Below, in pieces: positions 34,630-47,237 of a stretch of 64,000 nucleotides of DNA. Where the stretch lies: the NCBI RefSeq assembly GCF_932294415.1, contig NC_065538.1:19862167-19926166 (forward strand). The letters are read 5' to 3'. The notes below the pieces were generated by a model that saw only the letters and a program-made list of their open reading frames with translations, was not told where the DNA came from and ran no database searches. The position numbers were made by a program, and so were the translations under genes. The stretch's first letter is position 1; the number at the start of each line of letters is the position of its first letter. This DNA is from Quercus robur (taxonomy: Eukaryota; Streptophyta; Magnoliopsida; Fagales; Fagaceae).

Positions 34630-37600
34630 AGCACACGATTCGCGTGGAACCGCAGTTGGGTTGGGTTCGCACGTAAATGGGCCCATACAATATCATTTGT
34701 AGAGAGTGGGATCGAAAGGTTAGGTCATGTTTTCTTGGCTGAGGTTTTGTTAAGATATTTATGCAGGGTTCCAATATCTTCGCCTCTGAAGCCTTTTTCT
34801 TCCTTCAGTGGGACTGGAGGAGCCCCCTCTTTAGGTTACATATTTTTTCTTTTATACTTGCATGTGTTCAATTTCCTTCGTCCACGTGTAGGGTCGACCC
34901 TTTCAAGACTGATACTTGTCCCATCAGCTTTAGACCCGAGTTGTTGGGGAGTGGTTGAGTAAGCTAAAGAAACACGACTCTGTCAGAGGCAAAACTCTGT
35001 CTCGGGCAGGTAGTATGGGCAGCCTTTTCTAGATATTTCAGATTTCTTACAAGATTATCCCTATGCCGCTTTTGCCCCTTTCCTTAGTGTAGTTCTGGGC
35101 CAGCCGAGGGCTGTACCCTCCTCGGCAGCTCCTCTAGCATATTAATGCTTTGCGTTATTGGGCTTGGGCTACTATCTTCTTCGGCTTGGGCCTTAAGTCT
35201 TCTTGTGAACAGGTGGATCTGGTCCATCTGTTGCCGGGGCCCACAATAGCCCCTTAAAACCATGCTGTCCGACCCCTTAGTTGGATAGGAGGGTTTTGAT
35301 AATACCGAGCATTTATAGCGGCTCATTAAATTCGGCCCTCGATCAACGTCGGCGACTTTTCACCTCCCCAAGGAATGTGCCGTTCCACGAGATGTCTTCC
35401 TCGATTTGCGCGTGATGCGTTTATACCGTTCGGTTATTCGTAGTGTGCTTTTAATATCTTCCTTTTACGAGGCCTCCCAAATCTTACGGTTGCTGATAAC
35501 GTGGGGGGAATGGAATGAATGCGCATTTATTCGCAGATTCCCTTGAGGATCAGAACGGGTTATGCGCCCCTGCTTTACTCCCTTACATAAAGAGAGAAAT
35601 CCAGAGGTGATTCTTGCATATCTGAATCCCTTAGGCCCTTCTTATAGTTCACTTCTTCCATCTGGTTGCTCCTAATCCAATAATACATCCACCATAGTAA
35701 TCGGCCATGAATGAATCCTTCCTTTTCCAGAAACGCCATGCCCTAACAAAGCTTGAGATGACTCGGTCAGGGCAAGGATGGCGGAGACTCAAGATCTGTC
35801 TCCCCATTCTTTTAGCCAAAATCCGAAGCAGGGACTCGTCATACCCCATTTCTAGTATGACTGAGTCGAAAACATCCCTTGTCATCTCCATCTGCTCTCT
35901 CATGAGCATACCTAATATGGCTCCCCTTTTCCCTCTTTTGCTCCTTTTACTTTCTTTTCATTGCTTCCCTCTTCTTCTCCTCCTTCCCGCTCATGTCCTC
36001 CATCTTCTTTTTCCCTTGCATTCTTCAGTGACAAGAGCTTGCTGAAGTGCTTCCATGTGTTCCAATTCTTCTTCCTTCTCCTCCATTATTTTTGTATAAG
36101 GATCTTCTCCTGATATGAACAATTCTGAGGCGTAGATTTCAGAGAGACTTTGAAAGCGAGTTCAGAAGACACTTGATGGTTTACTTATTTATGTTACGGA
36201 TGTTGTTACTGTTTTAGCAGTTCATTTTTTTTTTGTATAGGCTTGTTTAAGCCCTTTCTTGTACGTTGTAACAATTTTTCATATTAATAAAAGTTATTGT
36301 TATTCTATTTCGTATGTCTTGTCTATATATTTTAACAAATGTGAAAGCGCTGCTCGGCATAATAGTATAGCATTTGAACCACTAATAGCTAAGGCCAAAG
36401 TAATCATTGATAAAAAGATGCCATGATGACTTTAACAAAATTATTCAACATAACAATCCGACCAGTGAGGAATGAGACTTACCTTAAAATTATCCGTGAT
36501 GGGTACTAAATGCTCGATAAGGTGTAAGAAGCAGTTATCCGAGGACATGTTACCCACTGGATGAGCGGCCTCCTTAGGTTGACGATCATGAGGTTGTTCT
36601 GCCATCTCCACGATACGCGAGCCTTAACCTTTTCCAGTATTTAGACCGAGAAATTTCTTCATTAGGGCAGTTGATTTCCCAAGAAGCCAGAGTCCGAGGA
36701 CTTTGCAAAACCTGGGTTCTGTTCAGGACTTATGCGCTTTATCTTATGTACTTGATTTTTCCCTTAGGCGTGAGTCCGAGACTTGTGTCTTTATCGGTAC
36801 TTGGTTTCCCCTTTTAGCTTGAGTCCGAGGACCATGCAAGCTTTAGGTTCTGTCCGAGACCAATGTCTGCATCAGTGCTTGGTTTCCTCTTTTAGCTTGA
36901 GTCCGAGGACCATGCAAGCCTTAGGTTCTGCCTTAAACTTAGATTTTTTCAGTACTTGGTTTCCCCATAGGTTTGGGTCCGAGGACCATACAAGACCTAG
37001 GTTCTGTCCAAGATTCTTTGAGCTTAGTTTCTCCTCTTCCTCAAGTATTTCACGAGGTGCCAAAAAGGGGTTGTCCCCGGCCATGGCCACTACTCGGCGT
37101 CGGCTACAGTACCTGGGCCCTTACACAAAGCGGGCCCGGGGCCACGAATCCACCTAGCCCATAAATTAAGGGATATTCCTGCAACTTCTGGCCACGTGGT
37201 ACTCTCTGATGTCACGGTGACCGAGGCGCGCCTTTACGAGGCTCTTTAATCTTGTGGTTGTAGTTGATATTGGAAGTTGAGCCAGGACTGTTTTATCTGT
37301 AGCGTTTCTTGGGACACCACGTGAGTTGACTGCCATCACCTTGCCTTGACTAATAAATGGGAAGGAGATAAAGTTGCTTTATATACGCACAAATCCTTCA
37401 GATTTTCTCCCACATCACAGCTTCCATATCCGGAGTTCTCATTTCTTGGCGTAACATGTTGAAAGTGAAGGTTGGGAAGAAAGATCCGTCTCCGCCGCAG
37501 AAGCGCCGTGTCTTCATGAGGCTTATCATTGTAAGGTATGGGCACAGGAAGCACAAGTTCAGGAGAATACTCCATCTCCACCGAGGGAGGACGGCGTCTC

Positions 37601-40001
37601 TCCCTCTTTTAGCCAAAATCCGAAGCAGGCTCTGTTCATGCCAGCACTTTGGTATAGCAGAAGAAGGGTTTTCCTCCATCAGCGCCTTTGCTTTGCGGCA
37701 GGTGTATATTTAGAGAAAGCCCCATCACCTCCGACTCCCTGCACCTTTTCTTCAACGGTGTCAGGTTCAAGTTGGGTCTCTTTGGCTGCCTGAGTTATGG
37801 GCATGTAAGGGTGCGGGGGAAGAATAAGGTCTCGGAGCCGTAGCCAACCTTTCCTCCGACATACCTCCTCGGCTTTCTCCAGCTTTCTTGTATTTTCTTT
37901 TCTTGCTTATGTAGTAAGCTTTGACGTGGGCTGATTCTAGCTTTTCATTTGTACACTGTACTATTTCTTCATCGTAATAAAAGTGGAAATTGATTTACAT
38001 GTTTTAAGCGTTGATCTAATGGGCAACACAACTTTATGAACGAATGTGCTCTATGTATGTGTTGCTTTGAGAATATTTGTGATAAAGCTACTCTGAAGTA
38101 TAATTTAATCAAATCTCACCTGTCAGCACCATCAGGCGTTATACCGATGATTTGTAATGAATCAAACTTAAGAAACTAACCGGGATATTAGTTGGACATT
38201 CTGTGATAAGCGCGTGAATGTCGTCCAAGGCTAATGATTTATAAATAATCCATCCGAGCAGTCGACTAGGAGTTAGGGAGCTCCAAAGGCGCTTTTGTGT
38301 ACTTGGTTTCCCCAGAGGCTTGGGTCCGAGGACCATGCAAGGCCTTGGTCCTGTCCAAAACTTGTATGATTCTTTTTAAGTAGTTGGTTTCCCCCTATGA
38401 TTCTTCTTAAGTAGTTGGTTTCCCCAGAGGCTTGGGTCCGAGGACCATGCAAGGCCTTGGTTCTGTCCAAAACTTGTGTGATTCTTCTTAAGTAGTTGGT
38501 TTCCCCAGAGGCTTGGGTCCGAGGACCATGCAAGGCCTTGGTTCTGTCCAAAACTTGTATGATTCTTTTTAAGTAGTTGGTTTCCCCAGAGGCTTGGGTC
38601 CGAGGACCATGCAAGACCTTGGTTCTGTCCAAAACTTGTATGATTCTTCTTAAGTAGTTGGTTTCCCCAGAGGCTTGGGTCCGAGGACCATGCAAGGCCT
38701 TGGTTCTGTCCAAAACTTGTATGATTCTTCTTAAGTAGTTGGTTTCCCCAGAGGCTTGGGTCCGAGGACCATGCAAGGCCTTGGTTCTGTCCAAAACTTG
38801 TATGATTCTTCTTAAGTAGTTGGTTTCCCCAGAGGCTTGGGTCCGAGGACCATGCAAGGCCTTGGTTCTGTCCAAAACTTGTATGATTCTTCTTAAGTAG
38901 TTGGTTTCCCCAGAGGCTTGGGTCCGAGGACCATGCAAGGCCTTGGTTCTGTCCAAAACTTGTATGATTCTTTTTAAGTAGTTAGTTTCCCCAGAGGCTT
39001 GGGTCCGAGGACCATGCAAGGCCTTGGTTCTGTCCAAAACTTGTATGCTTCTTTTTAAGTAGTTGGTTTCCCCAGAGGCTTGGGTCCGAGGACCATGCAA
39101 GGCCTTGGTTCTGTCCAAAACTTGTATGCTTCTTTACTTGCTTATTCTTCCGAAGGTTTTGCTCCTCGAATAAGGTGGAGGAGGTCGGCCTGATGTTTGA
39201 AGCCCCTAGGCTTGCCCATGTCGTTGACACCGTGGAACATAGCCCCTAGTGGGAGTCTATGTTGGAATAGCAACAACGTGTCGCCGGTGATACAGGCGTC
39301 CTCATAGTCCCTTGTTCGACAGAAACTCAACCTCGTCACCGCTCGAGCTAACACGCAAGCCTCCCCACAGACGGCGCCAATTGTAAGCACACGATTCGCG
39401 TGGAACCGCAGTTGGGTTGGGTTCGCACGTAAATGGGCCCATACAATATCATTTGTAGAGAGTGGGATCGAAAGGCTAGGTCATGTTTTCTTGGCTGAGG
39501 TTTTGTTAAGATATTTATGCAGGGTTCCAATATCTTCGCCTCTGAAGCCTTTTTCTTCCTTTAGTGGGACTGGAGGAGCCCCCTCTTTAGGTTACATATT
39601 TTTTCTTTTATACTCGCATGTGTTCAATTTCCTTCGTCCACGTGTAGGGTCGACCCTTTCAAGACTGATACTTGTCCCATCAGCTTTAGACCTGAGTTGT
39701 TGGGGAGTGGTTGAGTAAGCTAAAGAAACACGACTCTGTCAGAGGCAAAACTCTGTCTCGGGCAGGTAGTATGGGCAGCCTTTCCTAGATATTTCAGATT
39801 TCTTACAAGATTATCCCTATGCCGCTTTTGCCCCTTTCCTTAGTGTAGTTCTGGGCCAGCCGAGGGCTGTACCCTCCTCGGCGGCTCCTCTAGCATGTTA
39901 ATGCTTTGCGTTATTGGGCTTGGGCTACTATCTTCTTCGGCTTGGGCCTTAAGTCTTCTTGTGAACAGGTGGATCTGGTCCATCTGTTGCCGGGCCCCAC
40001 A
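34626..40001 (-). mobile_element. Fossil non-autonomous Gypsy-like LTR element (LARD type)
   Basis: Two 620-bp LTRs, 34626-35245 and 39382-40001, with TG/CA ends, flanked by ATATA on both sides inside a (TA)n tract. The empty site is preserved in the duplicated copy near 45840. Orientation is minus: just inside the right-hand LTR the minus strand reads TTGGCGCCGTCTGTGGGG, a primer-binding-site word common in Tat-lineage Gypsy elements, and purine-rich TTAAGGGGCTAT abuts the other LTR. The 4.1-kb interior has no protease, reverse transcriptase or integrase that I can see, so it could only move with help from another element. The LTRs differ at about 8 of 620 positions, mostly transitions, suggesting an insertion in the order of a million years old, depending on the rate used. 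Confidence 0.93.
38296..39130 (-). repeat. Tandem array of about ten 81-bp units inside the LTR element
   Basis: Each unit contains GAGGCTTGGGTCCGAGGACC and TTGGTTTCCCCAGA on the plus strand. Because 81 is a multiple of three, one minus-strand frame stays open for 281 codons. Looser relatives of the unit occur at 36740-37015. Treated as a repeat, not a gene. Confidence 0.95.
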
Positions 40002-40589
40002 ATATATATATATATATATAGTTTTACTTTGTTATTTCTAAGATTCTTGTTGATTTTATTTTTATTATCATTTTAGGTTTTATATTCCTTATTTGAGAGA
40101 GATGGATTTAAATTTTAAAATTGTATAATAATATATCTTTCATGTGACATTTTTTTTTAATGAAACATGACATTTATAAATATATGAGAAATCATTACAT
40201 ATTTTAGAAATGCAGGTTTAAAAAAAGTGTAAGCTAATACCCATAAACATCTTCTAAAAAGAATAAGGAAAGTATAATTTTAACCGTATAATTGTGATTA
40301 TTTTTAATTGTATACATACATATGCACAGAACTACACACTAGTGATATTTAATGCTTGACGACACTGTAACTTATATAATGTGCTTTTAAGAAAGAAATT
40401 GTTGTCAATGTTATCATACATTGCAAGAGAGTTTTGCCTACTTAAATGACACGTCGAAGTCTCTTTTAGTCTTTTGTCACTCCTTTTGGGTGTGGTGGTT
40501 GTTTGATTCGTTTAACTAATCTCGTGATTCTACGACAAGATAATCTGCTTGGCAAAGAAGCTGGTTAGCTGGAAAGGGAGAGAGGAGAT

Positions 40590-41468
40590 CATTGGCAAAG
40601 CCAGAGGAGGGCGAGAGGGGGCAAGTGCCCCCTTGACCTCCCCAAAAACTCATATATAATATACCTATAAAACAATTTGCCCCGTTACAAAATTTTTTTA
40701 TCTCAACTTTGCCCTAACATAAATAAGAAGACTTCTCTGCTTCTAGAAGAAAGCAAACTAATGTCATGTATAAGTACATAACACATTTTCGTCCTTTTCC
40801 AATGAAAACAAAGTTCAATGGCCCCACATAAGACTAAAAGTATTGTCCTTTTGACAAGTTTCCAAACTACTAACAATAAATAATGAATTTACACAATTTT
40901 TTCACAACAAATTTCACAATTGTTGAACATTCAATTTTCATTTAGGTCCACCACTCACACTACTTTATTGTCTACCAGTTATATAATTACCAGTGTCAAC
41001 TTGTGAAAATACCAACTCTCCTCTTGTTGGGTTCTACATAATCATTATTTAAAAAAAAAAAAAAAATGGCCTACTTAAATTCATATATACCACTAAAACC
41101 ATATCCTCCACTCTTTTTCTTATTTTTTAGTTTTTAATTTTTTTTCAATCTTGTTTTTGCTATAAACCACATTTTAACTGCTTAAAAGAATAGAGAAAAA
41201 ATGTTGAATTCAACATTATTTTTTAATAGCATTCAAGGCAGTGAGGATACAAAATTGCTAGTACATTGTTATACCCTTAACACTTTTACAATAATTTATT
41301 TTAAGAAATAAAATTGATTGTTTAAACTCTATTTATTTAGATTAATCTCCAAATTACATTAATATATATTTGTGTATTTAGTTTGCTATTAATATCAATT
41401 AATTTTTTTAGATTAATTTTGCTTTCAACATTGCCCCCTCCTAAATTGAATCTTTGGCTCCGCCACTG
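40590..41468. mobile_element. Non-autonomous hAT element with 8-bp target duplication
   Basis: GAGGAGAT flanks it at 40582-40589 and 41469-41476. Ends: CATTGGCAAAGCCAGAGG and, inverted, CAGTGGCGGAGCCAAAG. Subterminal GAGGGGGCAAGTGCCCCC. No transposase. A copy lacking its right end is at 46432-47237 in the other duplicated segment. Confidence 0.93.
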
Positions 41469-41476
41469 GAGGAGAT

Positions 41477-42900
41477 AATAAAAGGAAGCCGATGATGGAG
41501 AGAGCAGCTGAGCAGGTGGGGCTTTTTGTCGGCTCAAATAAATGAGAGACTATTTTGCTCTAGCTTGCAAACATTCTCAATTGCTGCTTTTATACTTTTG
41601 TTGTGAAAGATCACACAGCACATACCTGCATATGATCACAAAAATTCCAAGTCCACTAAGCAGCCGTATAAATAAACCAATTGAATGGAAAACAAGCCAT
41701 ACATGTCATGCACATTCGGTGAAAAAAAAAAAAAAAAAAAGAGACAAGGATTGAAAAATTAATGCATTCACTTTCAATTGCATTATGCCCAAGCCAAGTA
41801 TTTCCTAAATATCCAAAGCTACTAATACAAAAAATGGAAATTCAAAAGTGGATTTTCCACATAACAAAGGTCTAAACCCAAAAGAAAGCTTTAGTTTTAC
41901 CTTGAATCAAGGGCATCATTCACCTAACAAATTGAGAAATTTTTATATATCATAGACGTATTATGGACTCTTGATTTTGCTATTACCATCCACTTTGACA
42001 AAATCTTCAAAAGTAACTTTGTTCTAAATAATTATTGGTCCACATTATAAATGATATAAGAGAAAATTAATTAGATTTGAATTTAAGGAGGATGTAATGC
42101 AATCATAATATTATTTGTCATAAATATCCTATAATAATGATTTACACGTCTCAAAACTAGTATTAGGAAAAAGGAGGCCATTTCTTTATTTGATTTGCCA
42201 TCTTGACTTTTTATCTAACATATTAAGAAAAAGGAGTTTCTCAAAAAAAAAAAAGAAAAAAGAAAAAGGAGACCATTCTTTTTCTCCCACCATATAATAA
42301 ACTAATCATTTTGTATAAAAACTTTAACACTAATTACTGCACATCTTTGACGTGATAGTCATTCCGCAAGTACAAGTGTTTGTGGAGGTGAGGAAAAGGC
42401 AAGGGTTGAGGTCCAAATCTCTAACTAAAAGAGAGATTCACACACATAAACTTAGATTAGATTAGAGTAAGATTTCTATTTCAAATAAAAATAAAAATCT
42501 CTAACACTAACACATATAGATATAGTTATAGTTACCATCAACTCTAACTTATTAGGTTTTAATTTTTTAGCTTTAATCTTCCCTAATGGAAACTTGATGA
42601 CATGTGCTTTTTCTTTTTATATAAGTTAAAATGGCTTTAATTAAAAATTGAGTAACCTAAACATATGAAAAACTATTTGAATTTACGATTATGTCTTCAA
42701 CTCATGTTTTCAGTTGTTACACATTTGTATGTCTGTAAACACTAATGTGCACATTGCTCTTCCTAAATCTAATAACCAAAGTCAATCATTTCCCACACAA
42801 ACAAAAGGAAAAAGCTTGTGCCAACTGGTCCATGTCCAACCCTGTTCTTTCTTTGATAAATGGTCTTATCCATTTTCATGTAAAAGATGGTTCATTTCTT

Positions 42901-42902
<2 letters not shown>
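41477..42902. other. Intergenic DNA, nothing recognised
   Basis: AT-rich; an A run near 41723. No gene or defined repeat seen. Confidence 0.5.

Positions 42903-42960
<58 letters not shown>
42903..42960. repeat. (CT)n microsatellite followed by (TA)n
   Basis: About 29 CT units pass into TA repeats that form the left border of the next element. Confidence 0.97.
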
Positions 42961-42966
<6 letters not shown>

Positions 42967-42985
42967 ATATATATATATATATATA

Positions 42986-43608
42986 AGATGGGTTCAAGTT
43001 ACATCTGATATAACTCTAAAGAGTTACATATTTTTTAAACCACTAAATTTATGTAGATCCAACGGTCAAAAAAAGACCCTCATTAATGCTAATATTCTAA
43101 TTGATCTCATTTATTATCCTTTATTTAATGCATTCTATACTTATTTCTAAACCCAATTTTTTATTTTTTTTTTATTTTTGGTGACATTATGAATGTAGAA
43201 AGAACATAGATTATTACTAAGATTTTATTTTTCTTTTCTTTGTTTAATATGTTCTCCTTGAATCCCCAGTAATCATCATAGAAAAATGGCCCTTGAATTT
43301 TTTCAAAGAACTTAACATTAGCTTATATAAAAAAAAATAAATAAATAAAACTATTAATCACATCAAAGTTATTACAGTCTCCAAATTAAAATTTTGCTAT
43401 ATAGTCTCCAAATGAAAATTTTGTTACATTTCTCATATATAAGATTTAGGACAATTGAGTTCAAAAACAGCACACACCCATTCATAAAAAAAATATTAAA
43501 ATAAATAAATAAAAAACAGCACACAACCTATTGTTTGTGAGATTAGAGCGTGAACCTATCTCATATGAGATTACACCAAGTGAGATTAAAGCGTAGTTGA
43601 GTTTAATT

Positions 43609-43645
<37 letters not shown>

Positions 43646-44180
43646 AGCACACAACCGGATGAGATTAAAAGCAACTAATACTTGTTTGTAGTGGGTTCTT
43701 GTTGAAAAAACAACGTTCATGATCATGAGACAAGATCTGGAGTGTTCATATTGATGAGGTAAGGAGCATGGTGGTGAGATTGGAATTAAGAGAAAGGCAA
43801 TGGAATTGAGTTGGAGAAAAGCGATGGAGGAGAAAGAGAGAGCAAAGAAAAACTTGATTATGGAGGAGAGAGAGAGAGAGACGTAGACTTTTTTTTTTTT
43901 TGGGGGGTTTAGAGATATGTATGGAATGTATTAAATAAGGGATAATAAATTAGATCAATTAGAATATTAGCATTAATGAGGGTTTTTTTTTTACCATTGG
44001 ATCTATTTTTTTTTTAGAGATAATTACAACATGCTGCTAACCCCGCAGCTTGAACTCTTTCCCCCTGAACCCCCAAACACTTTGTGCATGGAGAGGTTCC
44101 AATTCAGTTACAAGACCCTTGGCACCATTGGATCTACTTAAATCCAATTGGTTTAAAAAATGTGTAACTTGAACTCATCT
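42986..44180. mobile_element. DNA element with long (about 180 bp) terminal inverted repeats
   Basis: Left arm from 42986 (AGATGGGTTCAAGTTACA ...) and right arm ending 44180 (... TGTAACTTGAACTCATCT) are inverted copies. They share AGATCCAACGGT, CCTCATTAATGCTAATATTC and CCTTTATTTAATGCATTC or close variants. Both borders are runs of TA, which hides any target duplication. Arms of this length suggest a Mutator-like element. The core shows no transposase. A SINE splits the right arm. Confidence 0.8.
44006..44124 (-). mobile_element. SINE-like insert in the right arm, 12-bp target duplication
   Basis: CCATTGGATCTA stands at 43994-44005 and 44125-44136. On the minus strand the 119-bp insert runs from TGCCAAGGGTCTTGTAACTG through GGGGGTTCAGGGGG and AAGAGTTCAAGCTGCGGGG to an A10 tail. 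The matching left arm of the host element lacks it. Confidence 0.9.
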
Positions 44181-44710
44181 ATATATATATATATATATAT
44201 ATATAGATGAGTAGAACTTGTGTTTCTATATCATACCTATAAATTTACAAAACCCAGACAACTTCACGTTGTTTCCAATCAAACCCATCAAGGATAAGAG
44301 TAGAACCCTCTTTGGTCGCCGAGAAAATTGAGGTGAAAAGGTAAAAAAGAAAATGAAATTTTCATCTATTCGGTGTTGTTATGGTTTTCAGAAAATAGAG
44401 CAACGCACATATTAAGCTTAATTAAGAATGGGCTTCTGTTTTCTGAATGATGAGAAATGGAAGATAAGGTGGTTCTCAAATTTATGTCATTTTCCCCTTA
44501 TTTTTCTCGGAGCCAAACAGAGGATAAAGAAGAAAAATAGGATCAAAGGAAAGGAATGGCAGAAGTGTTAGAGTGAGTGATGGAGAAAGAAGTGAATGGC
44601 AAAACTTACAGTGAGAGTGAGCTGTTTGGTCTGCCTTCAAGTTTTTGAATCAAGAAATATATATATATATATATATATATATGGGTTTGTTGGATTTAAG
44701 GTTTAAGGTT

Positions 44711-45292
44711 TATAAGGTATTGGAATGGAATAATCATAATATAATGGAAAGGAATAGAATGGAATGGAAAGGAAAAAAAATGGAATGGAATGTATTTAAG
44801 TAAGGGAAAATAATGAAAAAGAATGGAATGAAATGGAATTAAACAACCCTGATTGGATGTTTTAAAATAAAAGAATGGAAAGGAATAAAAATGAATGGAA
44901 TGTAAGTAATCTTGTTTGGGAGCAACATGGAGGGAATGGAATGGAATCATTTTATGACAATATTACTATTAGACCCCTATTTTAAAATAAATGATTGAAT
45001 ATATATAGGAGTATCTTGGGAGTTTTAGTAAAAAAATCATTAAATCTAATTTCATTCCCTCCCATTCCTCCTAATTTCGAAAGGAATGAAAATTTGAGAT
45101 TTTAAGGGAATAGAGAGGAATGAGTGTTCCCTCTTACTCATTTCATTCCCTCGCACTTAAACTCCCAAATAAGGGAATGAACTTTCCATTCCCTCCATTA
45201 AAACTTCCAAACAAGGGAAGGAAATAATATTCTAAAATTATTCTTTTCATTCATTTCCATTCCATTTCATTCCCTCCTTCCCAAACGAGGCC
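44711..45292. mobile_element. Insert rich in GGAATGGAATGG, absent from the duplicate
   Basis: TTAAGGTT flanks it at 44703-44710 and 45293-45300; copy 1 has one TTAAGG at the same place. The interior repeats TGGAATGGAA on one side and CATTCCATTCC in inverted form on the other, ending CCCAAACGAGGCC. Probably a hAT-like MITE from the 8-bp duplication. Confidence 0.75.
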
Positions 45293-45996
45293 TTAAGGTT
45301 ATCTCATTTTCACTTACAATTTATTTTTTGTGGGTATTTATAGGTTAACTAAGTACGTTTGCAACTTTTTTTTTTTTTTTTTTTAATGGTTACATCTGCA
45401 ACTTCTCACATTTATTTATTTTACCTTGTAAATGTGTACAATACACATTTATTATTTAGTCTAAAATTTATATTTTTAGTGCAATGCAAGTTAAGAATTT
45501 TTTTTTTCAATTTTATATCTAATCATTACTCTCAATCATATTGCCCAGCCTACTGTTTCTTTTTGAGCAATCTACGATTTTAGTCCTTAAATTATATTTT
45601 GAGTTCAATTTTGTCCTCAATTATTTTTGTTTTTAATAGTTAGTCAAAATGTTTATTCCCACATTGAAAATGAGAGAAACTTTTTTTATTGTTTTTAAGT
45701 ATGATGATTAATGTGCTGAAATGTATTGGAGTAGACATTAGGCCAGGTATGTTTTAGTTTCTCTTATGTTTTTCCATTTTTCTTGTGTTTGTACAAACAC
45801 AAGGTTATGCATACTCTTTATTTACAAATTCTAAATAATTTATATATAGTTTTACCTTGTTATATCTTAAATTCTCGTTGATTTTATTTTTATTATCTTT
45901 TTAGGTTTTATGTTTCTTATATGAAATAGAGGGATTTAAATTTTAAAAGGGTATAATGATATATCTTTCATGTGACATTTTTTTTTAATGAAACAT

Positions 45997-46031
<35 letters not shown>

Positions 46032-46431
46032 AACCATTACATAATTTAAAAATGTAGGTTTAAAAAAAGTGTAAGCTAATACCCGTAAACATCTTCTAAA
46101 ATAAATAAGAAAAATATAATTTGAACCATATAATTGTGATTATTTTTAATTGTATATGTATATATGTACAGAGCTACACACTAGTGATATTTAATGCTTA
46201 ATGACACTGTAACTTATATAATGTGCTTTTAAGAAAGAAATTGTTGTCAATGTTATCATACATCACAGGATAGTTTTGCCTACTTAAACGACACGTCGAA
46301 GACTCTTTTAGTCTTTTGTCACTCCTTTTGGGTGTGGTGGTTGCTTGATTTGTTTGACTAATCTCGTGATTTTGCGACAAGATAATCTGCTTGGCAAAGA
46401 AGCTAGTTAGCAGGAAAGGGAGAAATGAGAT

Positions 46432-47237
46432 CACTGGCAAAGCCAAGGGAGGGCGAGAGGGGGCAAGTGCCCCCCTAACCTCCCCAAAAACTCATATATA
46501 ATATACCTATAAAGCAATTTGCCCCCTTACAAAATTTTTCTATCTCAACTTTGCCCCTAGCATAAATAAGAAGACTTTTCTGCTTCTAAAAGAAAGCAGT
46601 CTAATGTCATGTATAAGTACATATCTCATTTTCGTCTTTTTCCAACGAAAACAAAGTTCAATGGCCCCACATAAGACTACACATAAGACTAAAAGTATTG
46701 TCATTTTGACAAGTTTCCAAACTACTAACAGTAAATAATGAATTTACACAATTTTTTTCACAACAAATTTCACAATTGTCTATATAGTATTTCTCACAAT
46801 AAATTTCACAATTGTTGAATATTCAATTTTCATTTAGGTCCACCACTTACACTACTTTATTGTCTGCCAGTTATATAATTGCTAGTGTCAACTTGTGAAA
46901 ATACCAACTCTCCTCTTGGTGGGTTCTACATAATCATTATTTTTTATAAAAAAAAATGGCCCACTTATATTCATATATACCACTAAAATCATAGCCTCCA
47001 CTCTTTTTCTTATTTTTTAGTTTTTATTATTATTATTTTTCAATCTTGTTTTTGCTATAATCCACATTTTAACTACTTAAAAGAAAAGAGAAAAAATGTT
47101 GAATTCAACATTATTTTTAATAGCATTCAAGGCAGTGAGGATACAAAATTGCTAGTACATTGTTATACCCTTAACACTTTTACAATAATTTATTTTAAGA
47201 AATAAAATTGATTGTTTAAACTCTATTTATTTAGATT
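46432..47237. mobile_element. hAT element missing its right end (copy of 40590-41468)
   Basis: Begins CACTGGCAAAGCCAAGGG and follows the other copy until TTTATTTAGAT, where different sequence takes over. The missing right terminus shows that the junction at 47238 arose after the duplication. Confidence 0.85.

Larger units (their letters stand above)
33340..41341. repeat. Segmental duplication, copy 1 (contains LTR element)
   Basis: Outside the inserted LTR element this aligns closely with 44248-47237, in the same orientation. It starts at ACAACTTCACGCTGTTTCC (44248 side: ACTTCACGTTGTTTCC) and ends at ACTCTATTTATTTAGAT. It spans part of the CCMH leader intron, the leader exon, upstream flank, and most of a hAT element. 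Within this copy a segment of about 264 bp is tandemly doubled (33980-34243 and 34244-34510); the other copy has one. Confidence 0.92.
44248..47237. repeat. Segmental duplication, copy 2
   Basis: Partner of 33340-41341. Includes a second CCMH leader exon with its donor (CTCACTGTAAGTTTTG on the minus strand, near 44610) but no CCMH coding exon. It lacks the LTR element and the 264-bp tandem doubling, and carries its own insert at 44711-45292. Confidence 0.92.

Noticed and set aside
34735-34962. 75-codon frame repeated at 39491-39718
   Set aside because: Both lie inside the two LTRs; the duplication comes from the LTRs and there is no homology to a known protein.
38273-39118. A 281-codon open frame of repeated LDRTKALHGPRTQASGET units
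   Set aside because: It is the by-product of an 81-bp tandem array inside an LTR element; near-identical repeats at the DNA level and no known domain. Reported as a repeat.
38296-39130. Regular array resembling a CRISPR
   Set aside because: Units are contiguous with no unique spacers, and the genome is a plant nuclear one.
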